Assembly: GCA_965205915.1 (NCBI GenBank)
Contig: OZ242191.1
Span: 1,984,001 to 2,048,000, forward strand
Length of the DNA: 64,000 bases
Source of the DNA: VXMO01 sp965205915
GTDB taxonomy: Bacteria; Chloroflexota; Dehalococcoidia; UBA6926
Direction: 5' to 3'
The position numbers and the translations under genes were made by a program. A model generated the notes under the pieces. It ran no database searches. It was not told the DNA's origin and saw nothing but the letters and a program-made list of their open reading frames with translations. This document shows positions 49,592 to 57,571 of the stretch, piece after piece (within the stretch, counting starts at the first letter, position 1; the number at the start of each line of letters is the position of its first letter).

Positions 49592-50602
49592 TCAAGGCGT
49601 CGCCGCCCCGTTCTCCCGGTCCAGACGCCACCGATACAGAATCCGGTCATTCCCGCCCAAGTCGTACTTGTAAGCCTCATTCCCGCGAAGGAAATCGTAC
49701 TCGCGCAATCCCTTCTCAATAGCGCCGCGCAGCCCGAAAGCCTTGAGCAACAGCCCAACCGAAAGATGCCGATATTCCGGATCGTAACCACTGTTGTAGA
49801 GCAACAGTCGGTCACCCTCCATGAAACTCATAGTTGCCGAAACAGGCTTCCCCCCCACATCCAGGAAGGCCAGTTGCAGCGTGTCGGCCTCCGCCATCGT
49901 GCGCGTCAAGGTGTCCAGAAAAGCCCGGCGATCCGGCGTAAGAAATTCCGCCTTTGCTTCGCTGCTCTTGCCCATGAGAGAAACGAAATCGTCCAGCGCC
50001 TCCGGCAATTCGTCGTGGTCGTGGTCATAGATTCGGTATTCGGCTTCCCCGCTCGCATCAAGCCGTCGCAGCTTGCGCCGCAGCTCGTGGCGATCCTTCT
50101 TGGACAGGCTCTGCACATGCGCGTCCCAGGAGTCCGGCAGCACGACGTATGGCGAAACGTCCCACACAGAACGGTCTACCCTCCACCCATGCTCGCTGGC
50201 CCTGGATTCAAGGATCTGCGTGGAAGGTGAATCGTCACGCAAACCGGTCAGGTCGATAGACTCCCACCCCTCCGCCGCCCCGTAACCGAGAACGGTGTCC
50301 CAGATTGCCTCTTCTTCACCGGGCACGGACAGGATGTCCTGGTAGTCCGTGACGTTGTGATCGAGGCCAAACGTGACGGCGCTCTTGTCGTGGTACAGGG
50401 GCGCGACGCCACGCAGTGAGGAGTCGGCCTCGTCTCGCACGGTCAGCACGGGATGCTCATCAATTGAACCGCAGCAATTCAGCGCCCATGCCGTCTGCCA
50501 GGGCAGCGAGAGGAAAATCGACTGCGTCGTGGACTTGCTGAATAACGCCGGCCATTCGGTCGCGACGGCCGCCAGGGACTCCCAGCGCGCGGTGAGGCTC
50601 AC
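49592..50602 (-). CDS. GNAT-fold acetyltransferase (BioF2/CelD-like)
   Basis: 336 residues with a tandem GNAT arrangement: SKKDRHELRRKLRRL leads into the second module, where VSATMSFMEGDRLLLYNSG and YRHLSVGLLLKAF form the acyl-CoA-binding core. Such proteins are found in polysaccharide and cell-wall clusters. The start GTG overlaps the folE stop as GTGA. Acceptor unknown. Confidence 0.8.
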   Translation of the reverse strand: MSLTARWESLAAVATEWPALFSKSTTQSIFLSLPWQTAWALNCCGSIDEHPVLTVRDEADSSLRGVAPLYHDKSAVTFGLDHNVTDYQDILSVPGEEEAIWDTVLGYGAAEGWESIDLTGLRDDSPSTQILESRASEHGWRVDRSVWDVSPYVVLPDSWDAHVQSLSKKDRHELRRKLRRLDASGEAEYRIYDHDHDELPEALDDFVSLMGKSSEAKAEFLTPDRRAFLDTLTRTMAEADTLQLAFLDVGGKPVSATMSFMEGDRLLLYNSGYDPEYRHLSVGLLLKAFGLRGAIEKGLREYDFLRGNEAYKYDLGGNDRILYRWRLDRENGAATP

Positions 50603-51171
50603 GCCCCCGCTCCCTTTGACGATGTGAGGCTTAGAAATTCTGCGCGGACTGCCGGATCGTCCTTGAATGCTCCACGATACGCCGTTGTGATGACGCGGCT
50701 CCCAGGCGCGCGAACACCGCGAATGGTCATACAGAGGTGCTCCGCCTCGACGCGAACCGCCGTACCCTCTGGTTTCAGGGTTTCAGTCAGGATGTCCGCT
50801 GCTTGATTTGTCAGGCGTTCTTGCATCTGCGGACGGCGGCCAAGGCACTCAATCGCGCGGGCAAGTTTGCTAATGCCAACAACACCCCCAGATGGGATAT
50901 ACGCAATATGCACAGTGCCAAAGAAGGGGAGAAGGTGGTGCTCACAGATCGACGTGAATGGGATGTCTCTAACCGTCACCATGTCCCGCACGCCCTCTTC
51001 GTAGGACACGGTCAAGAGGTCTCGGGGATCCTGATCAATGCCGGAAAAGAGCTCAGCATACATCGCCGCGACGCGCGCGGGTGTCTTTTCAAGGCCAACC
51101 CGTCTCGGATCATCTCCTATGGCACGAAGGATGTCTTCTACGGCGCGGCCTATACGCTCTTGATCAATCAT
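50599..51171 (-). CDS. folE: GTP cyclohydrolase I
   Basis: 190 residues. ICEHHLLPFFG and LCMTIRGVRAPGSRVITTAY hold the zinc-binding Cys/His and the active-site residues. It converts GTP to dihydroneopterin triphosphate, the first step to folate. Co-directional with thrC (60-base gap) and overlapping the GNAT gene. Confidence 0.96.
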   Translation of the reverse strand: MIDQERIGRAVEDILRAIGDDPRRVGLEKTPARVAAMYAELFSGIDQDPRDLLTVSYEEGVRDMVTVRDIPFTSICEHHLLPFFGTVHIAYIPSGGVVGISKLARAIECLGRRPQMQERLTNQAADILTETLKPEGTAVRVEAEHLCMTIRGVRAPGSRVITTAYRGAFKDDPAVRAEFLSLTSSKGAGA

Positions 51172-51230
51172 CCGGGAATCGATGGACGCTCCACTCGCCT
51201 CTCCTGTAGTCTAGCGCACGGCATGGGCGC

Positions 51231-52280
51231 TCAGTTCATTCCGAGCATTCGACGTACCGCTTCAAGGTCGGCGGGCGCATCTTCGATGGTCAGCCCTTGT
51301 GCCGTAGCATTGTCAGGATCCTTGAGCCCGTTGCCCGTGATGATGCAGACAACACGCTTATCTTGCATCTCCGGGTGAGACGCCGCGTATTTCGCCAAGC
51401 CTGCCACCGATGCCGCAGAGGCAGGCTCTCCGAAGATACCCTCCTGTCCGGCGATCAGTGAGTATGCATCCAGAATCTGCTCATCAGTCACGCTGTCGAT
51501 CTGCCCTCCGGAGTCGTCCCGTGCGGCAACTGCGCCATCCCAACTCGCCGGTCTGCCAATGCGTATGGCCGACGCGACTGTCTGCGGGTCTTCCACCGGA
51601 TGCCCTAGTACCAATGGCGCTGCCCCCGCTGCCTGGAAACCCATCATGCGGGGCAATCGCGTGGAATTACCCATCTCCTGGTATTCCCTGAAACCCCTCC
51701 AGTAGGCGGTGATGTTGCCCGCGTTGCCGACGGGAATGAACAGGTCGTCCGGCGCATCCCCCAATTCGTCAATAATTTCGAACGATGCTGTCTTCTGACC
51801 TTCCAGCCGGTCGTTGTTCACCGAGTTCACCAACCTGATTGCGCCGGGCCCGGCGAACGTGCGCACGATATCGAGAGCATCGTCGAATGAGCCGGATATG
51901 GCCACAATACGAGCGCCATACATTGAGGCCTGTGCCAGCTTCCCCGCGGCGATATTCCCCTTGGGAACAACTACAATGCTCTGCAGTCCGCACGCTGCCC
52001 CATACGCAGAGGCGGCGGCGCTCGTGTTGCCGGTTGAAGCGCAGATTACCCCGGTGCAACCGTCCTCCAGGCCTTTGGCCACGGCGACGACCATTCCTCG
52101 ATCCTTGAATGAACCGGTGGGGTTCATGCCCTCCAGCTTGAAATAGAGTTCCCCGACACCCAGTTGGGATTCAAGATGGCGCGACCGAATTAACGGGGTG
52201 CTTCCCTCACCCAACGTAATTCTCGGCGTCGAATCAGTGACGATGCTCATCAAGTGACCATACCGCTCCAGCACGCTCAT
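51231..52280 (-). CDS. thrC: Threonine synthase
   Basis: 349 residues, fold-type II PLP enzyme. The PLP Lys is in NPTGSFKDRGM, the phosphate loop in VGNAGNITAYW. This is the compact form of threonine synthase without the long plant-type extension. It makes threonine from O-phosphohomoserine and follows hom in the same direction. AGGAAGGG precedes the ATG. Confidence 0.93.
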   Translation of the reverse strand: MSVLERYGHLMSIVTDSTPRITLGEGSTPLIRSRHLESQLGVGELYFKLEGMNPTGSFKDRGMVVAVAKGLEDGCTGVICASTGNTSAAASAYGAACGLQSIVVVPKGNIAAGKLAQASMYGARIVAISGSFDDALDIVRTFAGPGAIRLVNSVNNDRLEGQKTASFEIIDELGDAPDDLFIPVGNAGNITAYWRGFREYQEMGNSTRLPRMMGFQAAGAAPLVLGHPVEDPQTVASAIRIGRPASWDGAVAARDDSGGQIDSVTDEQILDAYSLIAGQEGIFGEPASAASVAGLAKYAASHPEMQDKRVVCIITGNGLKDPDNATAQGLTIEDAPADLEAVRRMLGMN

Positions 52281-52405
52281 AACTACGCCCTTCCTGCGTT
52301 CGCATCGGAGTAGCCGAAGACGCGCCGACTCATGCCAATTTCCATGTCAGTCCCCCTACTGACACTGTACGCCCAACTGCAAAGCGGATACATGCCGTTC
52401 TGCAA

Positions 52406-53728
52406 TCATTCTTCCACGCGGATGATGCTGCCGATTTCTCTGACAACATCAAGCGCCATCAACCTGTTTGAGGCATCACGCATGGCCGATTCTCGCGCCC
52501 GGTGCGTCGTAATCACGATCTCGGCGGAGCCCGCTGTCTCGTCGAGCTCCTGCTGAATGACTGAAGCGATGCTAATCAAGGCGTCGCCAAGAACACGAGC
52601 GATTGCCGCAAGAACCCCCGGCCGATCGGCCACTGTCATGCGCAGGTAGTAACAGAAGTGCAACTCCTCAATAGGCTGGACACGGCTTCCGACACCGGGC
52701 GCCTGGAGCAGGTCGGTCTGGCCATGTCCCATGAGACCACGAGCAACGTCCAGCAGATCACTCATCACGGCGCTCGTCGTCGGCCCCGGGCCGGCGCCAC
52801 GGCCGTACAACAGAAGCTCTCCGGCGGAATCACTGTCGAACTGCACAGCGTTGTAGACGCCGTCAACCTTTGCCAGGAGCGCGTCCGAGTCTATGAACGC
52901 GGGATGCACGCGCACATCAAGATTGCCATCGTCGATCTGTTTAGCAACCGCAAGCAATTTGATTGCATAGCCAAGGTCATGCGCATAACGAAAATCCCGG
53001 GGAGCTAAATGACCAATCCCCTCGCAGTAGATGGAATCAGGCGAGACGGACGATCCATATGCAAGCGTAGCGAGAACGGAAAGTTTGTACACCGCATCGG
53101 TTCCGTCGATATCATTGCTCGGATCTGCTTCTGCGTATCCACGCGCCTGCGCATCCGCAAGCGCCTCCTCGAACGGGATACCCTCCGACGCCATCTGAGA
53201 AAGAATGTAGTTCGTCGTTCCGTTGATGATGGCCCGCAAGGAGCGCACGCGCGCCCCGGTCAATCCACGTTGGAGCGCAGAGACAACAGGAATGGCCCCT
53301 CCCACGGCAGCCTCGAACTTCAGAACCGCGCCTTTGGCTTGTGCCATAGCGAGCAGGCCTGAACCATGCTTGGCCATAACTTCCTTGTTGCCCGTAACAA
53401 CCGAGCGGCCCGTTGAAAGCGCAGTTCGGATGGCGGGCAGGGCAGCGTCCTCTCCACCCATAAGCTCGATAACAATGTCGACACTGGGATCTTCAAGGAT
53501 GCTGGTAACGTCAGTGGTGATCAGGGAACGGTCGACGAGGGAAGATCGTTGGCGAGCGACATCACGAACGAGAATGCCGCGCAGCTTGAGCGGCAGACCG
53601 ACTGACTGACGGATGAACGAATCATCGCCGCTCAGGGCTTCCGCAACACCTGTTCCGACAACCCCCATGCCAAGCAGCCCGACGCCAATGAATCCCCGCT
53701 CATTGGGGCTCTGCGCCCCGTTAGCCAC
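52406..53728 (-). CDS. hom: Homoserine dehydrogenase with C-terminal ACT domain
   Basis: 440 residues from GTG 53728, chosen because AGGAG is five bases upstream and the frame before it overlaps the foldase gene. NAD(P) loop GLLGMGVVGTGVAEAL, catalytic region YKLSVLATLAYG, GRGAGPGPTTSAVMSDL, and a C-terminal ACT domain (about 355-430) for feedback by an amino acid. It reduces aspartate semialdehyde to homoserine. Confidence 0.94.
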   Translation of the reverse strand: MANGAQSPNERGFIGVGLLGMGVVGTGVAEALSGDDSFIRQSVGLPLKLRGILVRDVARQRSSLVDRSLITTDVTSILEDPSVDIVIELMGGEDAALPAIRTALSTGRSVVTGNKEVMAKHGSGLLAMAQAKGAVLKFEAAVGGAIPVVSALQRGLTGARVRSLRAIINGTTNYILSQMASEGIPFEEALADAQARGYAEADPSNDIDGTDAVYKLSVLATLAYGSSVSPDSIYCEGIGHLAPRDFRYAHDLGYAIKLLAVAKQIDDGNLDVRVHPAFIDSDALLAKVDGVYNAVQFDSDSAGELLLYGRGAGPGPTTSAVMSDLLDVARGLMGHGQTDLLQAPGVGSRVQPIEELHFCYYLRMTVADRPGVLAAIARVLGDALISIASVIQQELDETAGSAEIVITTHRARESAMRDASNRLMALDVVREIGSIIRVEE

Positions 53729-54821
53729 TCGCGCTCCTTGCTGGGAAGAGTTCACGATCTTGCCTGAGTTGGGCCAGGACCCACTGGTATCGATCCGAAC
53801 TCATACCGCCGCCGGGCCTCCTCAGAGCATCAACCGCCACTAACTCTGAGCGACGCTCAAGTATCCATTCTTGGAGTGCTTGGCCCTCCAGGGTCGATAC
53901 ATGTTCTTCTCGAACGTCGAGTAGTTGCGCGCCTTCAACGGCCATGATCAGGGAAGCGCCTGTAGCGGTCACGATGGGTCCGGACACAGCACCATCCCCC
54001 AGCTCCCACATGACTTCGTTGTACTCGTCCTTGATCCCGTAGGGAATCCACCCAAGATCACCGCCGACTTCTGCCGCCTGGCTGTCATCGGAAAGCTCGC
54101 GAGCGAGTTCCATGAACGATTCCCCGCCATCAATCCTGTCAAGCGCAGCCCGTGCCTCTTGGAGTCCGGTCTCAGAGTTGTTGAAGCGAATCTCATAAAG
54201 ATGACGCTGTTCCAGCTTCGCCGGAATACTCTCCTTGAGCACTTCCTCAAGCTTCTGCTCCAACGCCTGTTCGTGGGCTATTTGGCGCAAGAAATCCTCC
54301 GACACCTTCAGTATCTCGAGCCTAAGCCTCAGCCGTTCGCGGTATTCCGACTCCGGGATGTCCGGGTTGTCAACATTGGATTGCCCCAGGATGCGCGCGC
54401 GCAATTCCACTTCAACGTCGTCGTCAGCCACGGCGACGTTTTCAAGTGGGGCATACTGCCTCATTATTTCACGGCGCTCCAGGTCGTTGACCATGTCAAA
54501 GATCAGGTTGGTAAGGGAATCCGGCTGCCAACTGCCGACGGCCTGCGCCTCCGCGATGATCATGCGCAGGCGGACCATGTAATCGCCCCATGTATAACGC
54601 GCGTCGTTGATGACCAGCGCGGTTTCGCGGTGCGGCTGAACAAAGACAACGAAATAACCTGTCGCTGGAATGACCAACGCAGTTATGAACAACAGGATGC
54701 CCGCCAGGGAGAGGATTCGGGTAAAGCGGTGGCGTCGGCGTCGTTCGGTTGCGCGCCGGTGGCCACCGACAACAGGCGAGGCTGTTGTTCCCTCGCTGTC
54801 GTTCTGATCCGGTTGGGTCAT
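53721..54821 (-). CDS. Membrane-anchored parvulin-type peptidyl-prolyl isomerase (PrsA/SurA-like)
   Basis: 366 residues: a cytoplasmic Arg-rich start, one membrane helix (about 35-57, RILSLAGILLFITALVIPAT), a helical chaperone region, and a PPIC domain (about 203-300) with RHLYEIRF, LSDDSQAAEVGGDLGWIPYG. It should fold exported proteins outside the membrane. It overlaps hom by eight bases. Confidence 0.88.
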   Translation of the reverse strand: MTQPDQNDSEGTTASPVVGGHRRATERRRRHRFTRILSLAGILLFITALVIPATGYFVVFVQPHRETALVINDARYTWGDYMVRLRMIIAEAQAVGSWQPDSLTNLIFDMVNDLERREIMRQYAPLENVAVADDDVEVELRARILGQSNVDNPDIPESEYRERLRLRLEILKVSEDFLRQIAHEQALEQKLEEVLKESIPAKLEQRHLYEIRFNNSETGLQEARAALDRIDGGESFMELARELSDDSQAAEVGGDLGWIPYGIKDEYNEVMWELGDGAVSGPIVTATGASLIMAVEGAQLLDVREEHVSTLEGQALQEWILERRSELVAVDALRRPGGGMSSDRYQWVLAQLRQDRELFPARSASG

Positions 54822-54882
54822 TGTTGGAGCCTTGTGCGGTTCGCGCTTGAGCCGCGCGACTCATCCACCGCGATGCGGCTGT

Positions 54883-55347
54883 TCAGCGTGATGGCTGGAG
54901 GTCGTGGAGAGTGTCCGTCGTGAACGGAATCAGCCCCGCCTGGCGCGCGCGCTTAATCTGCTTTGCCAGCGCTCGCTGATGCCGGGAGCAAGTGCTTGTC
55001 TTGCGTCGCGGCTCGATGCGGGCGCGCTCAGAGATGAAACGCCGTAGCGTCTCCGGCTGCTTGTAGTCCATCACGGCTTCCTTATCTGCGCAGAAAAGGC
55101 AGACGCGGCGGCGTGGGTAAAAGCGTCGCCCACCTCCACCTCCACCTTCCCGACGGCCACCCTGTGGCCTATCACCGGATGGACGGCCACCCTGGCCACC
55201 CTGCGGCCTATCACCAAATGAACGACCACCTTGTGGCCTATCACCAAATGAACGACCTTCCTGAGGCCGATCTGAGTCCGGTCTGGGCGGCGGCGCGCCG
55301 GTTGGCGCGCCTGTCGCCTGCGGTGGCGTGGAACTTTCTGACGTCAT
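54883..55347 (-). CDS. rpsR: 30S ribosomal protein S18 with repeat-rich N-terminal extension
   Basis: 154 residues, about twice the usual length. The S18 core is the last 80 (RRRVCLFCADKEAVMDYKQP, TSTCSRHQRALAKQIKRARQ), with Cys residues of the zinc-binding form. The first 70 are Gly/Arg/Pro-rich with about three copies of a 10-residue unit DRPQGGRSFG. It is the last gene of rpsF-ssb-rpsR; rplI does not follow. Confidence 0.92.
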   Translation of the reverse strand: MTSESSTPPQATGAPTGAPPPRPDSDRPQEGRSFGDRPQGGRSFGDRPQGGQGGRPSGDRPQGGRREGGGGGGRRFYPRRRVCLFCADKEAVMDYKQPETLRRFISERARIEPRRKTSTCSRHQRALAKQIKRARQAGLIPFTTDTLHDLQPSR

Positions 55348-55425
55348 GCATATCCTCCGGGATCAACTGCGTTTAAGTCTACACGGCTTTGCGAGAATCG
55401 GGCAGCATCGCTACTTCATACGGCC

Positions 55426-55857
55426 CTAGAAGGGGAGATCGTCCTCCGGCCCGCCGCCACCACCACCACCGCCGCCAAAGTTCCCGCCCGGATCTTCCTC
55501 TTCGCGCGGCATTCCGCCACCGCCCTCATTGGGCCTGCTCATGAATACAACGTTCTGGGCAACGATTTCGATGGTTGTTCGTGGCGTGCCGTCGCGACCT
55601 TCCCAGCGATCCGTTCGCAGGCGTCCGTCAACATATACCTTCTGGCCCTTGCTGAGGTACTGGTTACAGTTCTCCGCAAGTTGATTCCATGCCACAACTC
55701 GGAACCACTCCGTCTCCTCGTGCCTTTCCCCGTCCTGGGTATTGAAGACGCGATTGACGGCGACGCTGAAAGTTGTAACCGGGTTGCCGTTCGGCGTGTA
55801 CCGCATCTCGGGATCGCTCCCGAGATTGCCGATTGCCGTCATCCTATTGAGTGTCAT
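55426..55857 (-). CDS. ssb: Single-stranded DNA-binding protein
   Basis: 143 residues: an OB-fold (MTAIGNLGSDPEMRYTPNGN, EETEWFRVVAWNQLAENC), a Gly-rich linker, and the acidic C-terminal tip PEDDLPF that recruits partner proteins. AGGTGA precedes the ATG. Between rpsF and rpsR, the standard order. Confidence 0.96.
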   Translation of the reverse strand: MTLNRMTAIGNLGSDPEMRYTPNGNPVTTFSVAVNRVFNTQDGERHEETEWFRVVAWNQLAENCNQYLSKGQKVYVDGRLRTDRWEGRDGTPRTTIEIVAQNVVFMSRPNEGGGGMPREEEDPGGNFGGGGGGGGGPEDDLPF

Positions 55858-55886
55858 CTTGAATCACCTTCCCACAAATATGGACG

Positions 55887-56168
55887 CTACATACGCGTGA
55901 CGAATGTGCGAAGGTGATTCTCATTGGCGCGGAGGCTGCTTTTAAGCGCGCTGACGGCATCACCGGGCATGTCGAAGTGAGAGACGATCATCGTGCCGTC
56001 AGTCTTGTTCTTGATGGGATAGGCGAGGCGTCGTCGTCCCTGGACCACTGTCGCCTCTTCCGTGCCCCCGCGATCAACAATAACCTGCTTGATCCGCTCT
56101 ACTGCTCCGTTGAGTTCTTCATCCTGAATCTCGGAGTTCAGGATCACCATTAGTTCGTATCGAGTCAC
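55887..56168 (-). CDS. rpsF: 30S ribosomal protein S6
   Basis: 93 residues: MTRYELMVILNSEIQDEELN, RRLAYPIKNKTDGTMIVSHF and the C-terminal LRTFVTRM are typical. Start is GTG with GGGAGGA just before it. First gene of the rpsF-ssb-rpsR operon. Confidence 0.95.
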   Translation of the reverse strand: MTRYELMVILNSEIQDEELNGAVERIKQVIVDRGGTEEATVVQGRRRLAYPIKNKTDGTMIVSHFDMPGDAVSALKSSLRANENHLRTFVTRM

Positions 56169-56248
56169 TCATCCTCCCTTACCGGTTTGCACTAGCGAAG
56201 TATACACGCGACGGCGCTGAATCCGCCGCTACAGAATGTCACATAAAC

Positions 56249-57493
56249 TCAGTCAAAAAGTTGTGGAATCGGGTGGGCGCCCGTGAGGGAACCCACCTGG
56301 GCGCGGGCGGCATCAAGCGTCGATGCGTCCTCCGGGTTCCGTAGCACCTCCACGATGAGGCGTCCGACGGCCCGGGCATCATCCTCACCGAAGTTCCTAC
56401 TGGTGATAGCGGGTGTTCCGATTCGTATCCCGCTTCCAACGCGTGGTGGGAGTTCGTCGAAGGGTATCGCGTTGGGGTTCGTAATCACGCCGATGGACTC
56501 AAGCAGGTCCGCGGCGTCCTTCCCCGTCGTTCCGAGAGTGGTCACATCCACGAGGAACAGGTGGCAGTCCGTGCCGCCGGACACGATGCGCATCCCAGCC
56601 CCCCCCATCTCCGCGGCCATTGCGCGGGCATTGCGCAGGACGTGCTCCTGGTAGGTGCTGAAGGAGGGTCTAAGGGCTTCGCCAAAACAGACGGCCTTGG
56701 CTGCGATGGTGTGCATCATCGGCCCGCCCTGCGCGCCGGGGAATACCGCGCGGTCAATGGCCGCAGCGTACTCCTGTTTGCAGAGAATGAAAGCGCCGCG
56801 CGGGCCCCTCAGCGTCTTCTGCGTCGTGGACGTCATGATGTCCGCGTATGGAGCCGGATCGGGATAGACGCCCCCCGCGATTAGTCCGGCGTAGTGCGCC
56901 ATGTCCACCATGAGGAGCGCGTCAATCGAATCTGCGATGCGGCGCATGTTTGCAAAATCAATTGCGCGTGAGTAAGAACTCGCGCCCGCAACGATGATCT
57001 TGGGACGATGCTCCTTTGCCAGCGACTCCACCTCGTCATAGTCAATCATCTCCGTCTCCCGGTCCACGCCGTATGACACGAATCGGTAGTACTGGCCGGA
57101 GAAGCTGACCGGGCTGCCGTGCGATAGATGCCCGCCCTGATCCAGCCTCATGCCAAGAATCGTGTCCCCGGGTTTGACGAACGCAAAATAGGCGGCCATG
57201 TTGGCCTGCACGCCGCTGTGGGGCTGTACGTTGGCGTGTTCCATCCCGAACAGCTTCTTGAGGCGCTCGCGTGCCAGGTCTTCCACGACATCGGCGAATT
57301 CGCATCCGGCATAGTAACGTCGACCCGGGTATCCCTCTGCGTATTTCTCTGTAAGGGCAGACCCCTGCGCTTCCATCACCGCATGGCTCGTGTAGTTCTC
57401 AGAGGCGATGAGGATAATAGAATCCCGCTGCCGTGCCTCTTCGCCCTGAATCGCTGCAAAAATCTCGGGATCCGACTCCGACAAATGCGACAT
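56249..57493 (-). CDS. glyA: Serine hydroxymethyltransferase
   Basis: 414 residues. The PLP Lys is in STTQKTLRGPRGAFIL, with SENYTSHAVMEAQGSALTEK near the N-terminus and MVDMAHYAGLIAGG in the middle. It interconverts serine and glycine with tetrahydrofolate. AAAGGAG precedes the ATG; TATACT about 30 bases upstream may be its -10 box. Confidence 0.97.
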   Translation of the reverse strand: MSHLSESDPEIFAAIQGEEARQRDSIILIASENYTSHAVMEAQGSALTEKYAEGYPGRRYYAGCEFADVVEDLARERLKKLFGMEHANVQPHSGVQANMAAYFAFVKPGDTILGMRLDQGGHLSHGSPVSFSGQYYRFVSYGVDRETEMIDYDEVESLAKEHRPKIIVAGASSYSRAIDFANMRRIADSIDALLMVDMAHYAGLIAGGVYPDPAPYADIMTSTTQKTLRGPRGAFILCKQEYAAAIDRAVFPGAQGGPMMHTIAAKAVCFGEALRPSFSTYQEHVLRNARAMAAEMGGAGMRIVSGGTDCHLFLVDVTTLGTTGKDAADLLESIGVITNPNAIPFDELPPRVGSGIRIGTPAITSRNFGEDDARAVGRLIVEVLRNPEDASTLDAARAQVGSLTGAHPIPQLFD

Positions 57494-57571
57494 GAAATCT
57501 CCTTTGTCCTACCCCAAAATCCAGTATAGCAACGGGCATGGCAGCGGGCGCGCTGTTTCACTGCCTCTTGT

